Below, piece by piece: positions 35,878 through 46,244 of a stretch of 64,000 nucleotides of DNA (positions are counted from its first letter, which is position 1; every line of letters begins with the position of its first letter). The stretch covers positions 310,001 to 374,000 of the forward strand of contig CAZRRJ010000001.1 in NCBI GenBank assembly GCA_964602515.1, written 5' to 3'. The notes below the pieces were generated by a model. That model was not told the DNA's origin, searched no databases, and saw nothing but the letters and a program-made list of their open reading frames with translations. The position numbers and the translations under genes were made by a program. This DNA is from Carboxylicivirga sp964602515. Lineage in GTDB: Bacteria > Bacteroidota > Bacteroidia > Bacteroidales > Marinilabiliaceae.

Positions 35878-36403
35878 ATGATATGTGATTAAGTTCGTTA
35901 TTTTTCGGTTCCTGATCTTCGAGAAACAGCATGATATCCTCTAATATCATTAGCTTCATGCGGTAATTTTGTATCATTGCATCTATCACTTCCGCATTAT
36001 CAACATTATCTTTTAAATCATTTTTCAATTCTATAAGAATCATATCCAACTCGGCTAAATCGTTATCCATTTCCAGCTTTAGTTCCGGGTATTTAGCTGA
36101 CATCTGGTAGATCATTGCGCGTTTTTGATTAATCTGGTTGGTATAATAAAATTCTGTTTCTTTAAGTGTTTGGTTTTCGGCAATTACCTCGGTATTTGCT
36201 GGTTGATTAAAAGTTACCACATAAAGAATGAAACCAAGTAGAGTTGCAGCTGAAATAATAGAGGTATATTTTATTATACCATTGCGTTTGTGGTGTTTGC
36301 CATGAATTTTGTTTTCTATGACATTCCAGGCATGTGCAGGTGCTTCAAGGCTGTTGAATGCATCCTGGTTCAGGTTAATATATTCTTTAAGGCGATCTTT
36401 CAT
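35867..36403 (-). CDS. Anti-sigma factor-like membrane protein
   Basis: A 178-residue protein with a cytoplasmic N-terminus (LKEYINLNQDAFNSLEAPAHAWNVI), one membrane helix (about 46-63, YTSIISAATLLGFILYVV) and a helical coiled-coil periplasmic part. It follows the ECF sigma gene by 11 bases. This arrangement is that of a cognate anti-sigma factor, although no zinc-binding HxxxCxxC motif is seen. Confidence 0.7.
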   Translation of the reverse strand: MKDRLKEYINLNQDAFNSLEAPAHAWNVIENKIHGKHHKRNGIIKYTSIISAATLLGFILYVVTFNQPANTEVIAENQTLKETEFYYTNQINQKRAMIYQMSAKYPELKLEMDNDLAELDMILIELKNDLKDNVDNAEVIDAMIQNYRMKLMILEDIMLFLEDQEPKNNELNHISYEL

Positions 36404-36414
36404 AACACTCCTTT

Positions 36415-36981
36415 TTAATTAAGGCTATATTGCATTGAGCCAGCTTTTAGAATTTCAGTTAACTTCTTTTTAGCCCTTGTTAGTTGCGATTTAGAGGTAG
36501 AAACCGTAATCTGCATTATATCCGCTATTTCCTGATGATCATAGCCTTCCAGCATATAGAGCGAAAAAACGATGCGATAACCATCAGGTAACATTCCCAT
36601 TGCTAGTTTAATATGCGCTACCTTTAGATCAAAATCTTCAGCTTCCTCTACTTCGTCATGTATACTATCGGGAACAATTTCTTCATTTAGTACAAGCGAC
36701 AATTTACGACGTTTAAGTTCATTAATACATTTATTAATTGTTATACGCTTAATCCATGCACCAAATGTTGACTCATAACGATAGCTTTTAAGACGACTAA
36801 AAGCTTCACAAAACACCTCTTGTAACATATCTTCAGCGTCCTCTGAACTATTCATCATGCGATAACAAATGTTGAACATTGCTTTAGCATAAAGATCATA
36901 TAATTTCCTTTGTGCTCTGGCATTACCTTTAGCTGCTTTCGCTATAATAGACTTATGTATGTCGGTGATTTGTTGTGTCAA
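36415..36981 (-). CDS. ECF-type RNA polymerase sigma factor
   Basis: A 188-residue sigma-70 family protein with region 2 (LYDLYAKAMFNICYRMMNSSEDAEDMLQEVFCEAF, about 26-60) and region 4 (LPDGYRIVFSLYMLEGYDHQEIADIMQITVSTSKSQLTRAKKKL, about 128-172). First gene of a five-gene operon with an anti-sigma-like protein, a DUF4097-like protein and two beta-barrel proteins, suggesting control of an envelope response. Confidence 0.9.
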   Translation of the reverse strand: MTQQITDIHKSIIAKAAKGNARAQRKLYDLYAKAMFNICYRMMNSSEDAEDMLQEVFCEAFSRLKSYRYESTFGAWIKRITINKCINELKRRKLSLVLNEEIVPDSIHDEVEEAEDFDLKVAHIKLAMGMLPDGYRIVFSLYMLEGYDHQEIADIMQITVSTSKSQLTRAKKKLTEILKAGSMQYSLN

Positions 36982-37392
36982 CTTCTAGTTAATTATTGCT
37001 TTAAAGACAGCATGTTTTTTTAAAGGATGCATGTAAGAGGAAAAAAACTAAATTATTTTATCTTTTTATTCTAAAAAGCTCAAAAATAGTTGTTCCTCTC
37101 GGTGTATATTAATGTATTATGAGTTTTAATGAGCGACATTGGCAGGTTTAGAGATAGTTATAACTTTTTTTGTTTATAGGTTAATATACTGTTTTGCATT
37201 AATAATGTAGCAACATGTAAAAATACCTTTTAGTTTTTGAAGTAACTGTTACATTTAATTCTATAGTATATTAAAATGACAGGATGGTATATAATGTTTA
37301 TACGAAACAAACCATGCGAATTGAAAATCAGCGGTAGTTAATAGCTTATCACACAGAGATAAATTTAAATTTGGTGAATTACATATGGTAAA

Positions 37393-37797
37393 TGAAAGCA
37401 AATAATAATCACTTTGAAAAAGACGAAATTTTGTCCTTATTTCAGCCTTCAGTATAGGGGGGTGTTGGTGCTGTTGTAATTATTGTTCAGAGGAAACAAA
37501 TCTGGTTTAGCAAACCGTTGAATCTAGTGTGGAAGAAGCAAGAGATAGGTATATGGAACTAGCAGAAGTTATTGCGAAATACTATAATTAGCATGATGGT
37601 GAGTTGTTTGGTGAGGCTGTAAATATTGCTTTGGAAGCAAAGTAGAAAAATTAAAGGTAAGTTATGAGAACCAATATTTTGTATTACCTAAATATATTAT
37701 TACTGATGTTGGTTGATAAAAAATAGTAGCTATTACTGCGTTACTGTCAGGTGCAGATTGCATGTATACAAAGCAAATATTAGCAGACTATTGAGTG
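37393..37797 (+). pseudogene. Decayed coding sequence, unrecognised
   Basis: The gap 36982-38009 has no intact gene. In 37445-37645 one frame reads a Cys-rich start (AFSIGGCWCCCNYCSEETN) and then VESSVEEARDRYMELAEVIAKYY and HDGELFGEAVNIALEAK, interrupted by TAG at 37508-37510 and again before HDGELF. A shifted frame continues with KLKVSYENQYFVLPKYIITDVG and, after two stops, IVAITALLSGADCMYTKQILADY. The protein-like composition suggests a gene lost by several mutations. I do not recognise the family. The rest of the gap shows nothing. Confidence 0.4.
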
Positions 37798-38009
37798 AAA
37801 ATTTTTTAAAAAAGATCAGTTAATTTGCTATTTATTAGATGTGCTAAATTATTAAACTACACTGGTTATTGTTAAATCACAACAGAATTGGCATCATTTT
37901 TGATCATAAGCGCTCTATTATTTTCAGTTAAATAGTGGCTTATAACAGATTTATAATGCATATTGCGAATCTATATGGCTGATAATATCAATACGTATTA
38001 AACCAATCA

Positions 38010-39335
38010 ATGCAAAAAGACTTAACTAAAGGCCCTGCAATTAATAATATTCTTAAACTTGCTATACCAATTATTGGTTCTTCATTTATGCAGTTTGCTT
38101 ATAATTTTACCGACATGTTATGGGTCGGTAGGTTGGGTAGTAATGCTGTAGCAGCTGTTGGTACAGCAGGTTTCTTTCTGCATTTGGGCTGGGCCTTTGC
38201 ATCAATTATACTTGTTGGAAGTAATATTTCTGTTGCACAGGCAGTTGGTCGAAAGGAAAATAAACAAGCACAACAAATTGCTATTAATGCATTGGTAGGC
38301 GTAATACTTTTAACTACTATTTATATTACTGTTATACAATCGTGGTATACTCACTTAATAGGTTTTTTTGAATTGGATAATGCTTCCACAGAAGAAATGG
38401 CTCATGGTTATTTGCGATTGGCTTCATTGGGCATGTATTTTATATTTACAACACGTTTGTTCACTGGGATTAGTAATGCGCGTGGCGATTCAAAAAAGCC
38501 ATTTAAGATAACCATGGCAGGTGTTATTATGAATATTGTTCTCGATCCTATATTTATTTTTGTGATGGACTGGGGCGTATTAGGTGCAGCCTGGGCCACA
38601 ATAATTGCCCAGTTTGTTGTTGCCTTTATTTTTTTGGTACAACGGTCAGGCCTGTTCTTGGGTGTAAAGTCTGCATGGCTAATATCAGTTAAGCAAATTA
38701 AGCATTTAACACAACTAGGCTTGCCACCATCAATACAATACATGATTTTTTCGGTGGTGGCTATTGTCATGGCTAAAATAGTAGCAGGTTTTGGTAGTGA
38801 TGCTATTGCAGCACAAAAAATAGGACTACAGATAGAAGCCATGACTTTTATGACTATAGGAGGATTAAACGGTGCCATCATGTCTTTTACAGGTCAGAAT
38901 TTTGGTGCAGGATTGCGGTCAAGAGTCTCAGAAGGCTTTAATGCTGGTATTGCCTTAGCTGTGGGGTTTGGCCTTTTAATGACCGTTATTTTCTTAACCT
39001 TTTCAGAAGAAATGGTACGTTGGTTTGTTGATGAAGAAACAACCGTTCGGATTGGAGCATCCTATTTGCGAATTGTTGGCTTATCGCAAGTGTTTATGTG
39101 TGTTGAAATGATTGGTTCGGGTATAATTAATGGTATTGGAAGAACCCGGTACCCTGCCAGCATAAATATTATAATGACTATTGTACGTATTCCTCTCGCC
39201 ATTTGGTTATCGCAGCCACACCGGTTTGGTGTTAACGGCATTTGGTACGCCATATTAATCAGTACTACTTTTAGGGGTATTTTAATAACATCAGCTTATT
39301 ATTACTTAAAAGTTAAGTTACTTAGCAAAGTGTGA
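38010..39335 (+). CDS. MATE-family multidrug exporter
   Basis: A 441-residue integral membrane protein with about 12 helices. The N-terminus (KGPAINNILKLAIPIIGSSFMQFAYNFTDMLWVGRLGSNAVAAVGTAGFF) and the internally repeated second half (GLPPSIQYMIFSVVAIVMAKIV...SDAIAAQKIGLQIEAM) are those of the MATE (NorM/DinF) fold. Exports cationic drugs or metabolites using a Na+ or H+ gradient. The gshAB gene follows 90 bases later. Confidence 0.9.
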   Translation: MQKDLTKGPAINNILKLAIPIIGSSFMQFAYNFTDMLWVGRLGSNAVAAVGTAGFFLHLGWAFASIILVGSNISVAQAVGRKENKQAQQIAINALVGVILLTTIYITVIQSWYTHLIGFFELDNASTEEMAHGYLRLASLGMYFIFTTRLFTGISNARGDSKKPFKITMAGVIMNIVLDPIFIFVMDWGVLGAAWATIIAQFVVAFIFLVQRSGLFLGVKSAWLISVKQIKHLTQLGLPPSIQYMIFSVVAIVMAKIVAGFGSDAIAAQKIGLQIEAMTFMTIGGLNGAIMSFTGQNFGAGLRSRVSEGFNAGIALAVGFGLLMTVIFLTFSEEMVRWFVDEETTVRIGASYLRIVGLSQVFMCVEMIGSGIINGIGRTRYPASINIIMTIVRIPLAIWLSQPHRFGVNGIWYAILISTTFRGILITSAYYYLKVKLLSKV

Positions 39336-39425
39336 TTATGAAACGAGCGGGGAGCGCATATCAATCATATATCAATATGACAGCTAATGGCGGGTTATAT
39401 GTGACCATTAAGAAAAAATAGACTT

Positions 39426-41741
39426 ATGAATAGACTTGTTATAGATATTGATCAAATCATTAATGAAAACCTGAGTCCCAGATTATTTGAAGGCGGATTT
39501 GGTATTGAAAAAGAAAATATAAGGGTTACTAAAGAAGGTAAACTGGCACAAACGCCGCATCCCGATGTGTTTGGTAATAAACGAGAGCACCCATATATAA
39601 CAACAGATTTTTCGGAGAGCCAGATTGAAATGATAACACCTGTAAGGTATAGTATTGAAGAAGCACTGGGTTTTTTAGAAACCCTTCATGATGAGGTAAG
39701 CTTGCATCTGGGCGATGAGCTGTTATGGCCACAAAGTGCACCGCCAGTATTGCCTGACAACGAAGATGAGATACCAATAGCCAGATTTGATGCGGAGGGA
39801 AGTGAAATGGAGCAGTATCGAAATTACTTGGCTGAAAACTATGGGCGTAAAAAACAATTACTTTCGGGTATACATTTTAATGTATCGTTTGACGAGCAGG
39901 TACTACGCCATTTATATAATTCGGCAACAGCAAAAGAATTTTCATACGCTACTTTCAGGGAGCAGGTTTACTTAAAAACACTACGTAATTTCAAACGTTA
40001 CAGGTGGTTCTTAATTGCCTTATTGGGAAATAGCCCTGTAGTACACAGCAGCTATGTTAAAGAATGTGTTAACCTTTTGCCAAAGCTTAAAGACGATACC
40101 TTTCATCTGGCTAGTGCAGGATCTATGCGTAATAGTATGTGTGGCTATCGTAACAAAGAAAACCTGTGCCTCAATTATGATTCTATTGCCGGGTACGAGG
40201 CAAGCATTAAAGATGCTATTTCTAAGGGATTAATAATAAGTGCAAAAGAGAATTATGCCAGTATAAGAATTAAATCAACAAGTGATGATATTGATATTAC
40301 GCATTTGGAAGTGCGTATGCTTGATTTAAATCCCTTTGTAAAAACAGGCCTTGATATTGATCATGCACGTATTATACACCAGTTTTTAGTCTATTGTTTA
40401 ATAAAGGCCGAACCCAATGTGTTTGATATGGAAACACAAACCCGAGCTTTTAAGAACCATGAGATGGCAGCATCATTTATAATGTCGGACAATGCGACTA
40501 TAATTGATGATAAAGGGGAAGAAGTAGGTCTGCAAAGAGAAATGGAGATAGTGCTGGAAGAAATGGAAGCTTTAACAGGAGCTATTTTACCTGATGCCTA
40601 CAAATCGGGACACGATACTTTAATTCAATTGGTGAATAAACCAGAAACACGTCCTGCGGTACAATCGTTGAATGAGCTTAAACAACATGCCTTTATCGAT
40701 TGGAATTTACAAAGAGCTGAAACATACCTCTTACAGAGTAAAGAAAAAACCTTTAATTTTTATGGATTAGAGGACATGGAATTATCAACACAACTGCTTT
40801 TAAGAGAAGCTGTGTTAAGGGGTGTTGAGATAGAAATAATGGACAGGAGCGAGAATTTTGTAAAACTGTCGACAGCTCAAAAGACAGAGTATGTTATGCA
40901 GGCCACACGTACTTCACTCGATAATTACAGCAGTGTGTTATTGATGGAGAACAAGGTAATGACAAAAAAAGTACTGTATAATGCACATATAAATACCCCC
41001 AAAGGAAAAGAGTACAGTGATCAAACAAAAGCCCTTAATGAATTTGATTACTATAAGGGCAAGGCAATAGTGATTAAGCCTAAGTCAACCAATTTTGGTT
41101 TGGGTATTACCATTTTAAAAGAAAACGATTCGGAAGAGCGTTTTGCCAGGTCTGTACAAATGGCTTTTGAGTATGATAATACCGTTTTAATAGAGTCATT
41201 TATAAGTGGTAAGGAGTATCGTATGTTTATTATTAATAATGAAGTGACAGGGATACTACACCGTGTACCTGCTAATGTGGTGGGAGATGGGCACTCCACT
41301 ATCGCGCAGCTTGTTGATAAAAAGAATGAAAACCCATTGCGTGGAAAAGGCTATCGTACACCATTGGAAAAGATTGCTAAAGGCGAAGCAGAGGAGGTAT
41401 TTCTGGCAACACAAAGTAGGAACTTTGAAATTATACCGGCAAAGGGTGAAACGGTTTACCTGCGTGAAAACTCAAATATAAGCACTGGTGGCGATAGTAT
41501 TGACTATACCGATGAGGTGCATGAATCGTATAAACAAATTGCAGTGGAAGCGGCTAAAGCATTACGGGTAAATGTAACAGGTCTGGATATGATGATTGAT
41601 AACATACATGAACCAGCCAGTGAAGATAATTATTCCATAATTGAAATGAATTTTAACCCCGCCATTCACATCCACTGTCACCCGTTGGTAGGGAAAAATA
41701 GACGCTTAAATGCTAAGATTTTAGATGCTTTGGGATTTTAA
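39426..41741 (+). CDS. gshAB: Bifunctional glutamate-cysteine ligase / glutathione synthetase
   Basis: The 771-residue fusion makes glutathione in two steps. The N-terminal half (to about 450) is a glutamate-cysteine ligase (GGFGIEKENIRVT, TDFSESQIEMITP, MRNSMCGYRNKENL). The C-terminal part (about 500-771) is an ATP-grasp ligase (YKGKAIVIKPKSTNFGLGI, TGLDMMIDN, IIEMNFNPAIHIHCHP). GshAB fusions occur in streptococci, Pasteurellaceae and some anaerobic Bacteroidetes. It suggests coping with oxygen or disulfide stress in a partly anaerobic organism. Confidence 0.9.
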   Translation: MNRLVIDIDQIINENLSPRLFEGGFGIEKENIRVTKEGKLAQTPHPDVFGNKREHPYITTDFSESQIEMITPVRYSIEEALGFLETLHDEVSLHLGDELLWPQSAPPVLPDNEDEIPIARFDAEGSEMEQYRNYLAENYGRKKQLLSGIHFNVSFDEQVLRHLYNSATAKEFSYATFREQVYLKTLRNFKRYRWFLIALLGNSPVVHSSYVKECVNLLPKLKDDTFHLASAGSMRNSMCGYRNKENLCLNYDSIAGYEASIKDAISKGLIISAKENYASIRIKSTSDDIDITHLEVRMLDLNPFVKTGLDIDHARIIHQFLVYCLIKAEPNVFDMETQTRAFKNHEMAASFIMSDNATIIDDKGEEVGLQREMEIVLEEMEALTGAILPDAYKSGHDTLIQLVNKPETRPAVQSLNELKQHAFIDWNLQRAETYLLQSKEKTFNFYGLEDMELSTQLLLREAVLRGVEIEIMDRSENFVKLSTAQKTEYVMQATRTSLDNYSSVLLMENKVMTKKVLYNAHINTPKGKEYSDQTKALNEFDYYKGKAIVIKPKSTNFGLGITILKENDSEERFARSVQMAFEYDNTVLIESFISGKEYRMFIINNEVTGILHRVPANVVGDGHSTIAQLVDKKNENPLRGKGYRTPLEKIAKGEAEEVFLATQSRNFEIIPAKGETVYLRENSNISTGGDSIDYTDEVHESYKQIAVEAAKALRVNVTGLDMMIDNIHEPASEDNYSIIEMNFNPAIHIHCHPLVGKNRRLNAKILDALGF

Positions 41742-41821
41742 AATATTGTATGTACATAACAGGGATAATATGCTTATAAAGTGTTTTTTTAATATGTGCC
41801 ATCGCCGGCAATATTTTAAAA
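41736..41821. terminator. Long inverted repeat between convergent gshAB and activase genes
   Basis: TTTTAAAATATTG (41736-41748, which includes the gshAB stop codon) pairs with CAATATTTTAAAA (41809-41821) and the pairing extends outward through GGGAT/ATCCC with a small bulge. The loop is about 60 bases. Likely a bidirectional terminator. Confidence 0.6.
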
Positions 41822-41827
41822 TATCCC

Positions 41828-42739
41828 TTATCCTCCTATGATTGCATCAATATCATAGTTTTTAAAAATTTCCAAAACCTTTTCTTGTTGTTGTTGGTCA
41901 GGTGTATCCATTTCACCTTTATCATAGTCTTTACCCAGCTTTTCGTATTTTTTTTCAGCAATATTATGGAATGGTAAAATATTAACCAGCGGCTTTTTGC
42001 CTTTCAGCTCACTTATAAACTGTGCTGATTCATGTATGTTTTTATCGTCATCATTAACTCCCTTAATCAGGGGAATGCGAATATTTATATTGGCTCCTGT
42101 TGCAGCAAGTACTTTTAGGTTCTCCAATATTTTTTCGTTGCCAATACCTGTCCATTTCTTATGCTTTTCAGCATCCATCATTTTTAAATCGTATAAAAAA
42201 TGATCAGCTCTTTTAGCCACCTCCAGTAAAATATCTGTTTGGGCATAACCCGAAGTATCAATGCAGGTATGTATTTCTTCTTCGACACAGGCATCCAGCA
42301 TTTCAATTAAAAATTGATGATGTAATAAGGGTTCACCACCCGAAAATGTAACGCCGCCCTCCGACTTATCCATTAGCATGGTTTCCTTTTTTACCTGTTT
42401 CATTACCTGGTCAACATTCATTTGTTCACCCGTCATCTCCATAGCCTTAGTGGGACATACCTCCGCACACTTGCCACATAGTTCGCACACATTGCCATCA
42501 GTAATAATGCCTTGTGGTGTTAAGGTAAGTGCCTTATTAGGGCATATTTTAATACACTCAAGACTACCAATACACTTATTGTTGGTGTACATTTTTTGCT
42601 GGTACCTGTTCTGGCTTTCAGGATTATGACACCATTTACAGCTAAGGGGGCATCCCTTTAAAAAAATGGTGATACGAATACCCGGGCCATCATTAATAGC
42701 ATAGCGCTTAATATCAAATATAAGAGTGGAGCTTTGCAT
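41828..42739 (-). CDS. Glycyl radical enzyme activating protein (radical SAM)
   Basis: A 303-residue radical SAM activase. The SAM cluster motif GCPLSCKWC has Cys30-x3-Cys34-x2-Cys37, with the preceding NDGPGIRITIFLKGC typical of PflA-type activases. An inserted ferredoxin-like domain carries two further clusters (CIGSLECIKICPNK and CELCGKCAEVCPTK, about 53-100), as in activases of dehydratase-type glycyl radical enzymes. VTFSGGEPLLH and VNDDDKNI-type motifs follow. It is 80 bases downstream of its target gene. Confidence 0.9.
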   Translation of the reverse strand: MQSSTLIFDIKRYAINDGPGIRITIFLKGCPLSCKWCHNPESQNRYQQKMYTNNKCIGSLECIKICPNKALTLTPQGIITDGNVCELCGKCAEVCPTKAMEMTGEQMNVDQVMKQVKKETMLMDKSEGGVTFSGGEPLLHHQFLIEMLDACVEEEIHTCIDTSGYAQTDILLEVAKRADHFLYDLKMMDAEKHKKWTGIGNEKILENLKVLAATGANINIRIPLIKGVNDDDKNIHESAQFISELKGKKPLVNILPFHNIAEKKYEKLGKDYDKGEMDTPDQQQQEKVLEIFKNYDIDAIIGG

Positions 42740-42819
42740 ATATTAACTGTTCAGAATAAGCAAGCAGTCTCCGGAGTTATACCCCGGAGCCAAACTTGTG
42801 TGCATTTTATTACAATTAA

Positions 42820-45333
42820 TTAAAAGGATTCATTTTCAGTGCGATCAATTACTTCTTGCTGAAGATCGGCATTCATGTCGTTAAAATAATCACTGTAACC
42901 AGCCATACGCACCAAAAGATCTTTATAATCTTCCGGATTTTTTTGAGCCGCATATAAGGTTGCCGTATCAACAATATTAAACTGAATATGATGTCCTCCA
43001 AGGGTAAAGTAACTTCTGATCAGCTTTCCCAACTTGGCTATATCTTCATCACGCTTAAGTAAACTGGGTAGAAAGCGCAGGTTGAGCAGCGTACCTCCCG
43101 AACGGGTATGATCCAGCTTGGTTAAAGAGCGTATTACCGCTGAAGGGCCATTAATATCACAACCGTGCGATGGCGATGTGCCATCTGAAATAGATTTAGC
43201 GGCTAAACGGCCATTAGGCGTAGCACCCATTATTTTTCCAAAGTACACATGGCAAGTGGTTGATAACATATTTAAATGGTATTCACCACCTTTTACATTG
43301 GGCTTTCCATCAATAGCTTTAATTAAATCATCGTACACCTTTAGTGCTATATTATCGGCATAGTCATCGTCGTTACCAAAGAAAGGTGTTCTGTTCAAAA
43401 TAGTTTGGCGCATTATTTCCTCTCCTTCAAAGTTTTTGGCAACGGCAGTTAATATACGCTCCATGTCAAATGTTTTATTCTCAAATACATGGAACTTAAG
43501 CGTTGATAAACTATCAGTAACCGTACCCAGTCCTGTACATTGTATGTAGTTGGTATTGTACCGTGGCCCACCATTGTAATAATCGCGGCCTGTAGAAATA
43601 CAATCCTCAATAACTACCGACAGGAAGGGGGCAGGGATATATTTGGCAAACATGGTATCAATGTAATTGCTCACCCTTATTTTCTGGTCAATGATATACT
43701 TCATCTGTGTATGAAAAGCATTGTATAAGTCCTGGTACGTTTTAAAAGTATGCGGATCACCTGATTCGCAGCCGGCTACTTTACCCGTTACCGGATCAAT
43801 ACCATTATTAAGGGTAATTTCTAAAATCTTAGGCACATTTAAGTAACCAGTTAATACATAGGCTTCTTTACCAAAGGCACCTACTTCAATACATCCGCTG
43901 CAGCCACCTTCGCGTGCATCGGTTAATGATTTACCCATACTTAGCATTTCCGTAATATATGTTTCGGGGCTAAATACCGATGGGTAACCATGTCCCTGGC
44001 GAATAACTTTACAGGCGGCATTAAGGAATTTATCAGGTGTTTTATGACTGATATGTACCGACGAGCCCGGTTGAAGTAAATGAAGTTCTTCAACTACCTC
44101 AAGCATAATATAGGATACAGGGCTTACACCGTCTGAACCATCAGCTTTTAAACCACCAATATTAATGTTGGTAAAATCGTTATATGTACCACTTTCTTTC
44201 GCTGTAATACCTACTTTAGGTGGCGCTGTCTGGTTATTTACTTTAATCCACATACAGCTAATAATCTCTTTAGCCTCTTCGCGTGTTAAAGTCCCCTCTG
44301 CAATTTCTTTTTCGTAGAATGGCGTTAAATGTTGATCAAAATGACCTGGATTCATGGCATCCCAGCCATTTAGCTCAGTTACAGTACCTAAATGCACAAA
44401 CCAATACATTTGTACAGCTTCATAAAAGGTGCGAGGCGCATTGGCAGGTACCCAGCGGCATACTTCAGCTATCTTTGTAAGTTCTGCTTTTCTTGTCGGG
44501 TCTTGCTCAGTCCTTGCCTTTTCTTCAGCGAGGTCGGCATGGCGCTCTGCAAATACAATAGCTGCATCGCACGAAATCGCCATGGCTTTTAATTGCTCTG
44601 CCTTATTATTTGCATTCACATCAAGCATATAGTCTAGCGAGTCGAGATGAGCCTGTATTTCCTTTTTAAAGTCGAGCATACCTTTTTTATAAATCTTACC
44701 ATCAAGGGTAGTATGACCGGGAGCACGTTGTTCCATAAACTCGGTAAACAAGCCGGCTTCGTAGGCTCGTTTCCATTCAACAGGTACATGGTTAAAAATA
44801 CGCTCACGCTGTGTCCGGCCTTTCCAGTATGGTATCACTTCTTTTTCAAAAGTGTTTATATCTTCCTGGTTAATGGTATAGCGCTGTTGTTCCCTAGTAT
44901 TTAAGATATGAAAATCGTCAATACTATGGCAAGTTAATTCGGGAAAGGTAGGTACTGCCTTGGGTTTGGGACCACGTTCGCCAACTATGAGTTCATCATC
45001 GCCAAGGTAAAGAGTCTTTTTTTGGCAATGATCTAAGAATGTTAAGGCTCGTAGCACAGGAATAGAATATTTCCCGTAATGAGCTTTATAATACGCGGTT
45101 TGATGTAATGCTCTTTCGATAGATATACTAGGTTCTGCATCAAAGCTCAGTTGACGTAAACGCTGAATTCTTGGATTCATTCCCGGGCCAATCTTATTGC
45201 CCAGAGGTTTGTAAAAATTACCTTCGGCAGAAGCCGGCCTTTCAGCTGCTTTATCAACATCTGTTTTGCCTAATATTTCTTTTACTGACGGCATATTTAT
45301 GCCGTTAGGATTTAAATGTTTATGTATAGTCAT
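42820..45333 (-). CDS. Glycyl radical enzyme, trans-4-hydroxy-L-proline dehydratase-like
   Basis: An 837-residue glycyl radical enzyme. The active-site loop is GCSGCIE with Cys478, Cys481 and Glu483 (the C-x-E pair of dehydratase-type enzymes), and the glycyl radical motif VRMAGYSDYF has Gly812, 25 residues from the end. Wording such as EGGCSGCIEVGAFGKEAY and TGYLNVPKILEITLNNG agrees with HypD, which converts 4-hydroxyproline to pyrroline-5-carboxylate. Other dehydratases (propanediol, glycerol, isethionate lyase) are less likely but not excluded. No proC (pyrroline-5-carboxylate reductase) gene is adjacent here. Oxygen-sensitive. Confidence 0.8.
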   Translation of the reverse strand: MTIHKHLNPNGINMPSVKEILGKTDVDKAAERPASAEGNFYKPLGNKIGPGMNPRIQRLRQLSFDAEPSISIERALHQTAYYKAHYGKYSIPVLRALTFLDHCQKKTLYLGDDELIVGERGPKPKAVPTFPELTCHSIDDFHILNTREQQRYTINQEDINTFEKEVIPYWKGRTQRERIFNHVPVEWKRAYEAGLFTEFMEQRAPGHTTLDGKIYKKGMLDFKKEIQAHLDSLDYMLDVNANNKAEQLKAMAISCDAAIVFAERHADLAEEKARTEQDPTRKAELTKIAEVCRWVPANAPRTFYEAVQMYWFVHLGTVTELNGWDAMNPGHFDQHLTPFYEKEIAEGTLTREEAKEIISCMWIKVNNQTAPPKVGITAKESGTYNDFTNINIGGLKADGSDGVSPVSYIMLEVVEELHLLQPGSSVHISHKTPDKFLNAACKVIRQGHGYPSVFSPETYITEMLSMGKSLTDAREGGCSGCIEVGAFGKEAYVLTGYLNVPKILEITLNNGIDPVTGKVAGCESGDPHTFKTYQDLYNAFHTQMKYIIDQKIRVSNYIDTMFAKYIPAPFLSVVIEDCISTGRDYYNGGPRYNTNYIQCTGLGTVTDSLSTLKFHVFENKTFDMERILTAVAKNFEGEEIMRQTILNRTPFFGNDDDYADNIALKVYDDLIKAIDGKPNVKGGEYHLNMLSTTCHVYFGKIMGATPNGRLAAKSISDGTSPSHGCDINGPSAVIRSLTKLDHTRSGGTLLNLRFLPSLLKRDEDIAKLGKLIRSYFTLGGHHIQFNIVDTATLYAAQKNPEDYKDLLVRMAGYSDYFNDMNADLQQEVIDRTENESF

Positions 45334-46217
45334 TGTTGTTATATTGATGATTTAAAAGAAAGTATTCAATAGCCGTATAGTTGTATAACTGTAAAACTAT
45401 AAAATGTAAAAAAGTGATTTGTATTTCCAGAACAGGGAATACACTATCCTGCGGGGCTTAATAATTAATTTCACCCTGATATAAAGTGCAGTTAAGCAAT
45501 TATTTGTATGTAGTACATTAAGCACTCATACAAACAGCGGTATCCTTTTATGTTATTAAGGTGATTTACCATTGTGCTACTGTAAATTGAAATACAAATG
45601 TGTGGAAAAATTTTGTACAAAGAAACAATTGTAATAAAAAAAGAAAGAGCAAGGTGAATGTTGTCCTGTTATTTCTAATGTTTATTTATTAAGATCTTCA
45701 TTTATTGCTCTTTATAATTCTATGCCCTATTGCTTCAATTGTTGCCTTAAGTGTTGGGGTATCATATTATAAATAGCTTTGTGTCACAGTTACTCTAGAC
45801 AGGATCTGTTCTCTGGTTATGAAAGATGAATACGAGGTTAAATTAAAAAGAAAAATAAGCTAAGCTTATAAAAATCGCTGTCTAAAATAATGAGGGAAAG
45901 AATACTGTCAAAGGATATCTTTTTTATAACCCGGTGTGATGTATAAGGCAATCTGCTGTTTAAAGTTGGTATTATCTTTTTAGTCGATAAGGTTTGTAAA
46001 GAATTTGAGCACACGAAAGTTGGACATATTTTACTTGGCCAAATCTCTAATAGACTAGAAACAGGAAATGTGTAATGAGGTTATTACCTCTCTGGTTCTC
46101 TTTTTGCCTGAAGTAATATTAGAAATGTGAAATACCTTTTGGTAGGATTATTAAAGCTCATCACCGGAGCATCCATATATTTAGCAGTTTTAAGTTATAT
46201 ACTTCTAACTAACTTTT
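45334..46217. other. Intergenic region, no gene seen
   Basis: About 880 AT-rich bases between the divergent glycyl radical enzyme and ABC-F genes. I see no reading frame with protein-like composition and no clear RNA. It should contain the promoter of the glycyl radical operon. Confidence 0.5.
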
Positions 46218-46225
46218 TATCTTTG
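46218..46225 (+). promoter_or_regulatory. -7 promoter element of the ABC-F gene
   Basis: TATCTTTG matches TAnnTTTG exactly and lies 19 bases before the start codon. The -33 element is not clear. Confidence 0.55.
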
Positions 46226-46244
46226 CAGCGCTAAAAAAATTAAG

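Noticed and set aside
17269..37797. Several in-frame TAG codons (traL, the 37.4 kb fragment) as a hint of UAG recoding
   Set aside because: Intact genes in the window end normally at TAG (for example the sacsin-like gene), and the interrupted sequences also carry frameshifts, so decay is the simpler reading.
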